DNA of 64,000 nt, taken from the IMG/VR virus record IMGVR_UViG_3300017527_000643, positions 1 to 64,000 of that record; one strand, written 5' to 3'. The DNA comes from a virus. The notes below the pieces were generated by a model. It had not been told where the DNA came from and ran no database searches. It was given only the letters and a program-made list of their open reading frames with translations. The translations under genes were made by a program, and so were the position numbers. Positions within the stretch are counted from its first letter, which is position 1; every line of letters starts with the position of its first letter. Of this stretch, positions 1 through 8,594 are shown piece by piece.

Positions 1-156
1 TGCTACGTGGGAGTTCATAGATTGTTACTTCATCCTGAAGAAGTAATCTCTATTCCTGAATTGAAAAAAGAGCAAAGGAAACAAAGAATTCGAGGCAGCG
101 GGCGTAGAAAAATTGGTCAAGTAATCCATTTAGAACCAAAAGGATCAAGACGTTAG
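1..156 (+). CDS. 3' end of an unidentified gene
   Basis: The window opens inside a gene read in frame 1, with 51 codons left before TAG at 154-156. The remaining tail is rich in Lys and Arg and has no motif I recognise. Genes just upstream of a portal in tailed phages often encode terminase or other packaging proteins, but no terminase motif lies in this short piece, so no function is assigned. It is followed by a 54-base gap that carries the ribosome binding site of the next gene. Confidence 0.6.
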   Translation, partial: CYVGVHRLLLHPEEVISIPELKKEQRKQRIRGSGRRKIGQVIHLEPKGSRR

Positions 157-210
157 TTAAATATTAGCTCGTATCTCGATGTAAGATTTTCTGCAGAAAG
201 GGGTAATGTT

Positions 211-864
211 ATGTATAAAGTTCAAAATATGACTCCAGGTAATCTTCCAATAGATTTGGAACAAGGTAGCATTATATTGACATCTGGTCAGGTAATTGAC
301 CTAGACGCCCATTGTTCAAGGAAGTGGATAAATACAAATATGTTATTGAAACAATTGCTTGCTTCAAAAGCGTTAAGAGTGGTTCATGATTCTACGGTCG
401 TAATTCCAAAGGCTCCTGTAAAGCAGGTGCGTAATATTAAGACAGAGGCTCGTGCGAAAAGGGCTAAGAAACTTCCTAAGCCTGCTATTGCTAAAGTTGC
501 TAAGAAACCAAAAGTTATAGATTTAAGTGGCAAAGAAGGCCCAACAGAGAAAAAATACAAGAAGCCAAGCACAAGATCTAAAAAAGAGACGAAAAAGAAG
601 GACGAGAAAGAAGAAAAACCTAAGAGAAAATATACAAGAAAAAAGAAGAAAGATGAGGATAAAGAGGACAAGCCTAAAAGGAAGTATACAAGAAAGAAGA
701 AAGAAGACAAGGAAGAAAAAAAGACGACAAAGAAGCGTACCTATACGCGTAAGAGTTCTACAAAAAAATCTTCTTCTAGAAGTTCTTCAAGCAGTTCTAG
801 GAAGAAGTCAGACAGCAAATCTACAAAAAAGAGAACATACAGGCGTAAAAAGAAGGATGATTAA
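211..864 (+). CDS. Lys-rich, histone H1-like protein
   Basis: 217 residues in two parts. Residues 1 to about 65 form a normal folded-looking segment. From about residue 70 to the end the chain is almost all Lys, Arg, Glu, Asp, Ser and Thr. Four copies of a basic motif of the form KRKYTRKKK (also KRTYTRK and KRTYRRK) are spaced by acidic or Ser linkers, and a poly-Ser block lies near residues 185-200. This resembles the disordered tail of histone H1 and would bind nucleic acid by charge. The ATG follows an AAAGGGG site at 197-203. A frame-shifted reading through the same stretch gives another Lys/Arg-rich open frame, an artefact of the purine-rich DNA. Role unknown; a DNA-condensing or packaged internal protein is possible. 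Confidence 0.75.
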   Translation: MYKVQNMTPGNLPIDLEQGSIILTSGQVIDLDAHCSRKWINTNMLLKQLLASKALRVVHDSTVVIPKAPVKQVRNIKTEARAKRAKKLPKPAIAKVAKKPKVIDLSGKEGPTEKKYKKPSTRSKKETKKKDEKEEKPKRKYTRKKKKDEDKEDKPKRKYTRKKKEDKEEKKTTKKRTYTRKSSTKKSSSRSSSSSSRKKSDSKSTKKRTYRRKKKDD

Positions 865-885
865 TTTTTAGGAACGGTGACCGCT

Positions 886-3153
886 ATGGCAAAGATTGAC
901 ACGCTTAAGTCTCATTTTGCATTCTTGGCAAGTTCCCAAGGATATATTAGTGAGGATGACTACCATACAGCATGCCATAGTATTACTGACAGCGGAATGC
1001 TGCAGGAATTGGCTGACTGGATAGTAGAAAAAGATTATAAATTGGTAAAGGGAGTTGGCCCACAGTACCAGCAGGAAGTAATGCAAAAGGTAAAGAACCC
1101 TAATGTAAACGATGTGAAAGATACAAAACATCGAACGCATAAAAATAAGAACAAATTTCAGAAGTCCAAGAAGAAGGACGCTGATTGGGAAGAAGACGAG
1201 CGCAAGCTTGAAGATCAATCAGCGGGTTGGGATCGTTTTAAACTAGTTGAAGGTGATACGTGGGATTACGTAATAGAAACAGGGATGGGTAATCCAACTG
1301 AAGAAGAAGAAAACGCTATTATGCGGTCGGATTATTATGGAAAAGAAATAACAGACGAAAGCATAGAAAGATTGAAAAAGGGATTGCCTTGGGAACCGAA
1401 GGGTAAATTTTCCATGACGTATTCTGGCGTGGATGGGAAGGAAGAAATGTCATTCGACTCGGCAGAAGAAGCCAAAGAATATATAGTAGACCGTAGCCCG
1501 CTTAGGGTAAGTGAAGATGGCTTTGGTACGGACTACGCAAGTTATTCGTTTAACAATTTCACGCTATCTGATTTAGGGTTGTCTCACAATGAGTACGGTG
1601 AACTGAAAACAGACGCGTCATTTCATCTGAATAAAACTATCGAAGATATGCAAGAATTCGAAGATGAGTTTCTTCCTGCCTGGAAGAAATGGAAAGCATC
1701 TTTGAACGACGATAAAGAATTTCTCGCACAGCTTGCTGCTGTGGGACTTACTGCACAGGATTTTAGCAACTACGAGCAGGCCCAACGTTCAATTATGCAG
1801 CTTATTGAATCATACGCAAATGAGATCCCAGAGGATGCACATATTGACCACGGGGCACTACAGAGTGAATTTTTGAAAATCGATCCGCGTTCTGAGCTTC
1901 CAATTAATCAGCGCATCACTAATGCAATCTCGCGGATGTATGATCCTGTAGTATTGAAAGAAATATTTGATACTATTTTTAGGGGCGTTCAGGCTGGCTT
2001 TGAAAAGGTGCCGCCGAAGCCCGATGAAGCGCCAGGGACGCCAGAAGAGCCTATGCCGTCTGGTACGCGTGAGATAGAATTCGATCTTGGCCCATCCGGG
2101 TTGGAAACTGCATCTAAGAAACCACGAGCACGTAAGGTTGCTGCAACGGTTGCTCGCATTGGGTATTCTGATAAAGAAAAGCTGAATATAAAGTTTGAAA
2201 ACGGTGCTAAGTTTTCTTCCTATGTGGCAGAAACTCCGTTGCAGAAGGCTGCTGGCTTAGAGGTATTTGATTCGTTAGCTACTACTGAGGGGTTGTTTTT
2301 CCCGTTTGAAGAAGAGGGCAGTGTAACGTTCCATATGGGCGCGGTTGCATTCCCAATTGATATTGTATTTTTGATGGAATCACCTAACGGGCTTGAAGTC
2401 GGAAAAGTAGTTGCGAATATCGAACCGGGCGCACCCGACTGGTGGTCCTACCCGAATACTGGTGCTGTATTGGAAGTAGCTGGAGGTATGTGTAAAAAGT
2501 CCAATATCAAAGTTGGGTCGGTTTGTAACGTCACTAGAAGAATTGAAGCTGATACGCTTCCTCCAGAGTACAGCTTGAGCTTACCTGATTACGCGGGTGA
2601 GCATGGTATCTTTGATTTGTTCAAGCTGCTGAGTGAATACCACAGCGGCCAAAGTGACCCTATCTATGCAGTTCAAAGTAGAGAAAGCAAAGACAATATT
2701 TCCTTAGATGAATTGGAAGCAATCGAAAGTCTGCTTGAAGATATTGATATGGGACGCTACATGCCGGGATATCCTCACGGGCAATTGGCTCCGGGTGAAG
2801 GCCCAATGAATAAACAAGAAGAGGAAGAGTACGAGAACGAGCAGGCAGAAGCGCGTAAAGATATGAGCATTGCTGAATCCTGGCTTCCAGAGATTAGAGA
2901 ACTAATTAGTGAAAATTCTCCTGAAGAAGACAGCGAGCCTGAACCAGAAGAAGATGATATCTTTATGCAGCCTTCTGGTTCGCTGGGCGGCAGAACGAGC
3001 GTTAGTGCCGGTGGAAAATTTTTAGGAGAGTTCTCTTCAGATGAAGAGGCCGAAGCTGCTATAAAAGAATGGATGGAAGAACATAAGTGGTACCCTAACG
3101 TATGGAGAGTATCAGATCACGGCAACATAATTGGACCAATCGTTCTGGAGTAA
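886..3153 (+). CDS. Large head-region protein with embedded DUF192 domain
   Basis: 755 residues from ATG 886. A GTG at 877 is in frame, but AGGA at 870-873 lies too close to it, so 886 is preferred. Residues about 425-550 match the DUF192 pattern: a strand region, a hydrophobic 'GL' segment, an aromatic FPF segment, then FHMGAVAFPIDIVFL, which corresponds to the family's conserved Met/Asn-Pro-Leu-Asp-Ile core. DUF192 proteins are small beta-rich proteins of unknown function, usually alone or secreted. Here one is buried in a long acidic protein. A Pro/Glu linker precedes it (near residue 385). The C-terminal 50 residues form a separate small domain ending in a YPNVWRVSDHGN motif seen in other phage proteins. 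It probably acts in head assembly or as an internal protein, by location only. Confidence 0.7.
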   Translation: MAKIDTLKSHFAFLASSQGYISEDDYHTACHSITDSGMLQELADWIVEKDYKLVKGVGPQYQQEVMQKVKNPNVNDVKDTKHRTHKNKNKFQKSKKKDADWEEDERKLEDQSAGWDRFKLVEGDTWDYVIETGMGNPTEEEENAIMRSDYYGKEITDESIERLKKGLPWEPKGKFSMTYSGVDGKEEMSFDSAEEAKEYIVDRSPLRVSEDGFGTDYASYSFNNFTLSDLGLSHNEYGELKTDASFHLNKTIEDMQEFEDEFLPAWKKWKASLNDDKEFLAQLAAVGLTAQDFSNYEQAQRSIMQLIESYANEIPEDAHIDHGALQSEFLKIDPRSELPINQRITNAISRMYDPVVLKEIFDTIFRGVQAGFEKVPPKPDEAPGTPEEPMPSGTREIEFDLGPSGLETASKKPRARKVAATVARIGYSDKEKLNIKFENGAKFSSYVAETPLQKAAGLEVFDSLATTEGLFFPFEEEGSVTFHMGAVAFPIDIVFLMESPNGLEVGKVVANIEPGAPDWWSYPNTGAVLEVAGGMCKKSNIKVGSVCNVTRRIEADTLPPEYSLSLPDYAGEHGIFDLFKLLSEYHSGQSDPIYAVQSRESKDNISLDELEAIESLLEDIDMGRYMPGYPHGQLAPGEGPMNKQEEEEYENEQAEARKDMSIAESWLPEIRELISENSPEEDSEPEPEEDDIFMQPSGSLGGRTSVSAGGKFLGEFSSDEEAEAAIKEWMEEHKWYPNVWRVSDHGNIIGPIVLE

Positions 3154-3177
3154 TTCAAAGAGGGAAGAGGAACCTGA

Positions 3178-4326
3178 ATGAAAACTACAAATAAAATGGA
3201 CGGAGATTCCTTCGCCAGGGAACTTGCTACTGCGGTGTCTTCTCCCAAGGACAACCACATAATTATTGCGCAGGAAGCCGTAGATCTTAAAGATGAAGCA
3301 ACGCAGTCTGCACAATCGTATTGGATGATGGGGTGGACTTGGGATGAAATTGAATCTGTCTTAGAAGATTCAGAATACCCCAAGAACGTTATCACCCACG
3401 CGATAAAGAACACAAAAGAATATGCTAAAAAGATACTGAACGAAGGTCCGTTTTCAGTTTTAAAGATGGGGCAGGATGTAAAATTGGTCAATGGGTCAGT
3501 TGGTGTATTGGAAGAGAAGTACGCTGACCACATTACTATCAATTTAAAAGATCTTGGCAGTACAAATATTACTGCTGATCAGTTGGATCTTCCTGCTACG
3601 GAGATGTTACGAGAAGCATACGGGCTTAGAATGAAAGCTGACCACATGCTTTATAAGCTGTCTACTGACCAGCTAGAGCCTATTTCGGTGGAGAGCCAAG
3701 CTATAGATCCTGCGCTTGAATCCGTTGATAATGCGCTTTCAGTAATGGCAAGCATTAAACAAAATACGGATGAAGTAAAGCGTGAAGCGGCGCAATTACA
3801 CAGCAAATGGGAATCCGATGTGGGCAAATGGGAACCCCAATCAGAAGAAGAGCGTGAATTTGCGCAGTATGTACAGGTAACGCTCACTGGAGAAAGCCAA
3901 GTAGACAGTGAGATTACAGAGGTATTTCATAATAGATTAGGTAGCGTTCTTGCCTCTCTGCACGATGAAATCCGTAAAGGAGCAGCAGTTGTAGATGAAG
4001 GTGTTCTAGACTTTCTGAATAATACGTTTCCCAACATTACAGATAAACTCGAAGCACATCTTTATGGGATCAAGCAGCGTAACGCTAAGGCACGGGAATA
4101 TGTACAGCAGTTCGCAAAATTTGATAAAGAAGATGCTGAGTGGAAGAAAAATGCAGTTCAATTTGCCGTGTCTTCATGGGAACTTACAAAAGAATTTATG
4201 GAAACATGGGAGTCTATAACTGTTCCTAGAATTGAAAAGGGCATTCAATCCATTTCGGGGCTTTTGGGGAATGTAGCTAAACAGCAAATAACTGCATCAG
4301 TTCAGAAAGCTTTGAAAACCCTTTAG
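3178..4326 (+). CDS. Unrecognised, mostly helical head-region protein
   Basis: 382 residues starting at ATG 3178, a few bases after an AGAGGAA site. Residues about 40-85 predict a helical hairpin (WMMGWTWDEIESVL). Residues about 100-140 look like a small SH3/KOW-type beta barrel (GQDVKLVNGSVGVLEEKY). The rest is long amphipathic helix, acidic and basic mixed, with coiled-coil character. No enzyme motif is visible. It lies between the DUF192-containing gene and the small genes before the portal, all on one strand with short gaps, so co-transcription with the head genes is likely. The family is not known to me. Confidence 0.7.
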   Translation: MKTTNKMDGDSFARELATAVSSPKDNHIIIAQEAVDLKDEATQSAQSYWMMGWTWDEIESVLEDSEYPKNVITHAIKNTKEYAKKILNEGPFSVLKMGQDVKLVNGSVGVLEEKYADHITINLKDLGSTNITADQLDLPATEMLREAYGLRMKADHMLYKLSTDQLEPISVESQAIDPALESVDNALSVMASIKQNTDEVKREAAQLHSKWESDVGKWEPQSEEEREFAQYVQVTLTGESQVDSEITEVFHNRLGSVLASLHDEIRKGAAVVDEGVLDFLNNTFPNITDKLEAHLYGIKQRNAKAREYVQQFAKFDKEDAEWKKNAVQFAVSSWELTKEFMETWESITVPRIEKGIQSISGLLGNVAKQQITASVQKALKTL

Positions 4327-4347
4327 TATAATGTAATGAGGTGAGGA

Positions 4348-4590
4348 ATGTACCTATACTACGATAGAGTTTCTAAAATGTTTACGTTGGACGCAGGCGA
4401 CGACGGCGTTGTTTTTCTAGGGCCAATTACGAATGCCCTGGTCATGCTGCGATCCTACGGGCTTACGGACTCTCAAGCCAGAGAAGCCGCCCTACAAGCC
4501 GTTTTCAATATGGGCGCAGCGGTTGATATCGCAACGGTTCGTAGAATCGCATCTAAGGAAAGCCAATTCTTTAGGAGAAATGTTGCGTGA
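4348..4590 (+). CDS. Small conserved-looking protein, 80 residues
   Basis: The ATG at 4348 follows GAGGTGAGGA closely, which is a good ribosome binding site. The protein starts with a short beta segment (MYLYYDRVSKMFTLD) and continues as two helices with a basic end. No family is recognised. A TATAAT at 4328-4333 sits just upstream of the start, but no matching -35 was found, so I do not call a promoter. Its last 11 bases overlap the next gene, which suggests translational coupling towards the portal gene. Confidence 0.65.
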   Translation: MYLYYDRVSKMFTLDAGDDGVVFLGPITNALVMLRSYGLTDSQAREAALQAVFNMGAAVDIATVRRIASKESQFFRRNVA

Positions 4591-4792
4591 CAAGCCACAA
4601 ACATACGTTTACCCAGATGATAATGATGGATTAGCGTTTGCTCCTCCATGCGAAATTGTTGATCTGGTTAAATTCGTAGATGGAGTTTGTCCGTTTTCTG
4701 GGCATGAGGATTGTAGGGATTGTATTTCAAATGAGTTTGATGCAGAGTGCATCTGGCAGCTTTGTAATTCAGACAGATTTGGATTGGCATAG
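4580..4792 (+). CDS. Small acidic, Cys-containing protein before the portal
   Basis: 70 residues. The frame is open further upstream (ATG at 4433), but that start would lie inside the preceding gene. ATG 4580 has a TTAGGAGA site at 4571-4578, so it is chosen. The sequence is acidic with five Cys, four of them in a CPFSGHEDCRDC and ECIWQLC arrangement that could bind a metal, although spacing fits no standard zinc finger. It overlaps the preceding gene by 11 bases and the portal start by one base (TAG/GTG). Function unknown. Confidence 0.65.
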   Translation: MLRDKPQTYVYPDDNDGLAFAPPCEIVDLVKFVDGVCPFSGHEDCRDCISNEFDAECIWQLCNSDRFGLA

Positions 4793-6621
4793 TGGCTAAA
4801 AAATCAAAAACAAAGAAGAAAGCATCTACGCGTAAAAAAGCTGCTGCACCCATCGTGCATAGTCCAAACGTAATCCAGACTAAAGCTCGTGGACCCATCC
4901 GAAGAACCGCCCAAACATATGGTGGAAGCTCTGGGGCTGGCAGCACTTCTCGTGGTAGTGGCCAATCTTTAGCCCAATCTCCTCTCTACTACGACTACAG
5001 ATGGTCTACGCCAGATAAGTTCTATTATCCTAAAAATAGAGTAGTAGCGAATTCTATTTGGAGAGAAGTTTATAAAAGAGATCCTGCTATTGCTGCTGCT
5101 ACAGATATGTACGCTGAACTTCCCTGGTCGCAGTTTGACCTTATGGGTATTGACGACAAGCACATTCGACATGTCTACGAAGATATGTTCACCAGTTTGA
5201 ACCTTGTTCCCAAGCTCCCCTCGTTTACTCGGGACTATATGATAACTGGAGAATTAGTCCTTCATAATATTTTCAATTCTACCAAGGGAATATGGGATCG
5301 GATAATCCCGCACAACCCAGATTATGTAAAGGTGGATGGGATTGGGTTGGCAGTTGAGCAACCGTTACTTTCGCTACTTCCCACGCCAGAAATAAAAAGA
5401 CTGATCAATTCAACTGACCCACGGATACGCAGATTGCAGAAGGTTATTCCTAAAGAGATCATCAATGCCTTTAGGATGAATCGTGAAGTTCCCCTTGATG
5501 CACTAAACACTACGTATCTTCCTCGTTTGAATTCGTCTACAGATGTACGTGGAACATCATTATACACTCGGCTGTTCCGCGTCATTATGTATGAAGACTT
5601 TATTGTTAATGCCAGCCTCGCGGTTGCCCAGCGAAACGCTGCGCCGTTACGTATCTTCAAACTAGGTGATCCAAACAGCGGTTGGTTGCCAGATGAAGAA
5701 GACGAAGCTGCCTTTGCTGAGATGCTGAGTATGGCAGAAGCTGACCCGCTTGCTGCTATTATCATGCACCATAACGTCACCGCAGAGTTGGTAGGGGTGA
5801 GTGACCGCGTGCTGCTTATTTCTCGTGAGTGGGATTTTATAGAGCGGGTAAAGCTGCTTGGTTTGGGAGTTGCTAAATCGTTTCTGGTAGGTGAAACCTC
5901 GTTTGCTGCCGCAGTTGCAGGCTTACAGACTTTGATGGAAAGGCTTGCAGCGTTACGTTTGCGGTTTGAAGACGATTGGATGATAAAGAAGATATGTGCA
6001 CCCATTGCAGAAATTCATGAATTTTACAAAAGACCGCGCTGTGAAACTGAGCATCGAATTAGGGTGCAACGACCGTTAGAAGAGCGCGAGTTGATTATTC
6101 CAAAAATTAAATGGCATAAGAGCCTGGAACCCACCCAGGATGTTGCTATTCTTAATGTATGGAGAGATCTGAAAGAGCGTGGCATTCTTTCTGAGCGCAC
6201 TTACACCGCTGGTGCGGGTGTGGATATTGACGCTGAACGTAAGAACATCGCAGAAGAGCGTAAGTACAAGCAGGAGCACCCAGAGATATATGGTGCGCCG
6301 CAGCAGCAACAGGCCCCTCCGAAGCCCGGTGCGCCGGGTGCCCCAGGCGCTCCTCCGGGAGCACCGGGAGCCAAGCCGCCAATTCCTCCCCCTGCCTCCT
6401 TACAAAAGAAGTATGGGTCTAATAACCCCTATATGGCTAGTAGTCGGGATGAATTGGTAACTCGGTTAGACGAATTGGCCGATACAGAAAATAAAGTAGA
6501 TGTTCGGGATGTTGTAGAGGCCATGGATGATTTGGAATTTGAAGAAGGCATAAACCGCCGTGAAGAGCTTTTGCTTAATGATATCCCCTTAGCAGGCTCA
6601 GATCTTCTCACTGGAGAATAA
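4792..6621 (+). CDS. Portal protein
   Basis: 609 residues, GTG start at 4792 overlapping the preceding TAG by one base. The N-terminus (1-60) is a Lys-rich and then Gly/Ser-rich tail. Residues about 65-430 carry the features of large-phage portals: an aromatic clip region, a long helical stem, and the run FIERVKLLGLGVAKSFLVGE followed by a helix with LMERLAALRLRFED. The C-terminal region has a Gly-Ala-Pro linker around residues 500-530, then an acidic helical end. The portal forms the dodecameric ring at the capsid vertex through which DNA enters and leaves. Family assignment rests on overall layout, length and position upstream of the prohead protease, scaffold and capsid genes. Confidence 0.85.
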   Translation: MAKKSKTKKKASTRKKAAAPIVHSPNVIQTKARGPIRRTAQTYGGSSGAGSTSRGSGQSLAQSPLYYDYRWSTPDKFYYPKNRVVANSIWREVYKRDPAIAAATDMYAELPWSQFDLMGIDDKHIRHVYEDMFTSLNLVPKLPSFTRDYMITGELVLHNIFNSTKGIWDRIIPHNPDYVKVDGIGLAVEQPLLSLLPTPEIKRLINSTDPRIRRLQKVIPKEIINAFRMNREVPLDALNTTYLPRLNSSTDVRGTSLYTRLFRVIMYEDFIVNASLAVAQRNAAPLRIFKLGDPNSGWLPDEEDEAAFAEMLSMAEADPLAAIIMHHNVTAELVGVSDRVLLISREWDFIERVKLLGLGVAKSFLVGETSFAAAVAGLQTLMERLAALRLRFEDDWMIKKICAPIAEIHEFYKRPRCETEHRIRVQRPLEERELIIPKIKWHKSLEPTQDVAILNVWRDLKERGILSERTYTAGAGVDIDAERKNIAEERKYKQEHPEIYGAPQQQQAPPKPGAPGAPGAPPGAPGAKPPIPPPASLQKKYGSNNPYMASSRDELVTRLDELADTENKVDVRDVVEAMDDLEFEEGINRREELLLNDIPLAGSDLLTGE

Positions 6622-6631
6622 GAGGTTTTCT

Positions 6632-7150
6632 ATGGCCGGGAGATTGAAAAATATCTTCGTGCATTGTTCTGCGTCCCCGTGGGGTGAGGTTCTGATTTTT
6701 GATGAGTGGCATAAGAAGCGCGGCTGGAGCGGCATAGGCTATCATTATATTATTTTGAATGGTCGGCCTTTTGCCGATGTAGATTATTGGGAGTTTCTGG
6801 ATGGACAAATCGAACCGGGGCGTCATCTCGATGATGACCCGATATTTGAAGACGATGAAATTGGTGCTCACGTTGCCGGTAGGAATCGTAGCTCTATTGG
6901 AATTTGTTTGGTGGGTAAAAAAGAATTCACGGACAAACAACTCGAAACAGCGAAAGAACTATTGAAGACCCTTACAGCCCACTTTGATCTTACGTTAGAC
7001 GATGTGCTGGGGCACTATGAAGATCCGAATACCAGCAAGACTTGCCCAAACATTCCGATGGAGTTCTTTAGAGAGTATTTGAAGGATAACCTTTCTTTGA
7101 AAGATTTGCAGGAGAAGATAGCGCATCACATTCAGGGTATCTATGGATGA
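6632..7150 (+). CDS. N-acetylmuramoyl-L-alanine amidase (Amidase_2, T7 lysozyme type)
   Basis: 172 residues. The zinc site is plain: H11 in FVHCSAS, H128 in GHYED and C138 in KTCPN. Y37 (GIGYHY) and K136 occupy the T7 lysozyme catalytic positions. The fold covers residues 4-155; a short helical C-terminus follows, with no cell-wall-binding domain and no signal peptide. The enzyme cuts the amide between MurNAc and L-Ala in peptidoglycan, so it is the endolysin candidate or a virion-associated wall enzyme. Its position between portal and prohead protease is unusual. The stop overlaps the next start as ATGA (7147-7150), so it is coupled to the membrane HExxH gene. No holin is recognised nearby. 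Confidence 0.92.
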   Translation: MAGRLKNIFVHCSASPWGEVLIFDEWHKKRGWSGIGYHYIILNGRPFADVDYWEFLDGQIEPGRHLDDDPIFEDDEIGAHVAGRNRSSIGICLVGKKEFTDKQLETAKELLKTLTAHFDLTLDDVLGHYEDPNTSKTCPNIPMEFFREYLKDNLSLKDLQEKIAHHIQGIYG

Positions 7151-7827
7151 ACATTACAAAAGAAAACATAGATCATTTTTGGCAGAATGTGGTTGTAAAG
7201 AACTTTCCAGATGCTAAAATAAAGTTCAAGAATAAAAGCATTTTGATGCGCATTCTTGGCGTGTTGCTATTTTTCAACCCTTCCTTTATGACAAAATTTA
7301 TTACGGTGCTTGGCAATACTATCTACGTGCCAACAGCAAAGTGGATGGAGGATGAATACCGTACTATCTTATTTGTTTTTTCCCATGAGTTTGTCCACAT
7401 GTGGGACCGCAATCTTTCTAAACTTGCGTACAAATGGGATTTGTTTTCTTTGGGGTACCTTTCCCCGCAACTATGGGGCTTGCTTAGTTTGACTGCGTTT
7501 TTGGCTTTCATCAATTTATGGTTTTTATTGTGTTTGATTCCTTTGGTTTTTGTAGCTCCTTGGCCTTCTCCTTGGCGCACAAAGATTGAAGCTAATGGCT
7601 ACGCAATGACTATGTATATACGGTCCATTACAATTGACCCGCAGTATGATAAAGAGCAGGGAGCAGAATTGCTAGCTAAGAAGCACTTTGTCAGTAAACA
7701 ATATTACTGGATGTGCCGCGATAAAGATAAAGTCAAGAAGATGCTGATTGAACGATACGAAACGTTACCGCAAACGCATGGTGCATTTAACGAGGTTTCC
7801 CAATGGGTAAAGACCCAACTACGCTGA
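7147..7827 (+). CDS. Membrane-associated HExxH (gluzincin-like) protein
   Basis: 226 residues, start overlapping the amidase stop as ATGA. A hydrophobic stretch covers about residues 33-55. The zinc motif HEFVH lies at 80-84. Two closely spaced membrane segments lie at about 107-138, and a candidate third ligand E148 sits in KIEANGYAMTM, which resembles the ExxxDxxA helix of M48-type peptidases. This order is typical of integral-membrane zinc proteases. Short hypothetical phage proteins with this layout exist, but I know of no assigned function. Coupling to an amidase suggests a lysis or cell-envelope role; cleavage of a host membrane protein is another option. It overlaps the following nuclease gene by 25 bases. 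Confidence 0.75.
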   Translation: MNITKENIDHFWQNVVVKNFPDAKIKFKNKSILMRILGVLLFFNPSFMTKFITVLGNTIYVPTAKWMEDEYRTILFVFSHEFVHMWDRNLSKLAYKWDLFSLGYLSPQLWGLLSLTAFLAFINLWFLLCLIPLVFVAPWPSPWRTKIEANGYAMTMYIRSITIDPQYDKEQGAELLAKKHFVSKQYYWMCRDKDKVKKMLIERYETLPQTHGAFNEVSQWVKTQLR

Positions 7828-8594
7828 CCCTATCTCCATCAAAAGTTGATACATTTCAGGGATGTAGACGCCTTTTCAAATACCGTTATTTGGAGCAGCC
7901 ATTCATTCCTGAAGAAAACAAGTACTTTCTTATTGGGAATATTGCACATAAGGTGCTAGAAGATTTGCATAAAGAACAAATGGATAGTTCCAAGCTAAAC
8001 TGGAAATCGGCTATGGGACGCCATTTCAAAGCTGCGGTTAAAACCTACAAAGCGTATGACAAAATAAAAAAAGGGGTAATCACAAAGGACGATTTATATT
8101 CTATAAAGATGATGATGGCCAAGTACCTAAAGCACTTGAAAAAGAATGATGTTCCTAATGTGTTTCAGGTTGAAAAGCTGGCCAAAATCACATTCGATGG
8201 TGTTGTAGTTTGGTTGAAAGCAGATAGGATAGATGAATTAAACGAAAACTCATACAAAGTTATAGATTATAAATCGGGGAGTCCTGCGACTAAAAAAGAT
8301 GAATTGGCTTCTGTACAAATTCCTTCATATGGTATATGGTTGAGGCAATTACTGCCTGATGCGGATTATATAAAAGGGCAGTACCTGTACTTGAAATATG
8401 TTGACTCTAAAAGGGGCATCCATACCTACGATATATCGGATGAAATGATGGATCAGGCAAAAGAAAAATACTTGAAAGTTGACCGGAAGTTAAAGAATGG
8501 CTGCGATTATAGGCAGAATTTCAAGTACAAATATTGCCGGTGGTGCGACTTTAGGCGACACTGCCTGGAGGATGAAAACGATGACCTTTCATAA
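7803..8594 (+). CDS. PD-(D/E)XK nuclease with Fe-S type cysteines (Cas4/AddB-like)
   Basis: 263 residues. Motifs in order: C21 (FQGC), H49 (GNIAHKVLEDL), D141 (LKADRIDEL), D155 and K157 (VIDYKSG), Q172 and Y176 (VQIPSY), then C245, C248 and C254 (YCRWCDFRRHC). The four Cys and the DxK core are those of the RecB-family nucleases that hold a 4Fe-4S cluster, such as Cas4 and the AddB nuclease domain. All key residues are present, so activity is expected: a Mg-dependent DNA exonuclease or endonuclease. No helicase or Cas gene is nearby. It overlaps the gene before (25 bases) and after (14 bases). Possible roles are DNA end processing, recombination or host DNA breakdown. Confidence 0.88.
   Translation: MGKDPTTLTLSPSKVDTFQGCRRLFKYRYLEQPFIPEENKYFLIGNIAHKVLEDLHKEQMDSSKLNWKSAMGRHFKAAVKTYKAYDKIKKGVITKDDLYSIKMMMAKYLKHLKKNDVPNVFQVEKLAKITFDGVVVWLKADRIDELNENSYKVIDYKSGSPATKKDELASVQIPSYGIWLRQLLPDADYIKGQYLYLKYVDSKRGIHTYDISDEMMDQAKEKYLKVDRKLKNGCDYRQNFKYKYCRWCDFRRHCLEDENDDLS

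Noticed and set aside
877-885. GTG start three codons upstream of the DUF192 gene start
   Set aside because: The AGGA site lies two to three bases before it, too close; ATG 886 has proper spacing.
4433-4579. Upstream ATG at 4433 for the small Cys-containing gene
   Set aside because: Would overlap the preceding gene almost fully; ATG 4580 has a clear ribosome site.
5322-6005. Minus-strand open frame of 227 codons opposite the portal gene
   Set aside because: It mirrors the codon structure of the portal gene, has no ribosome site and no family-like pattern.
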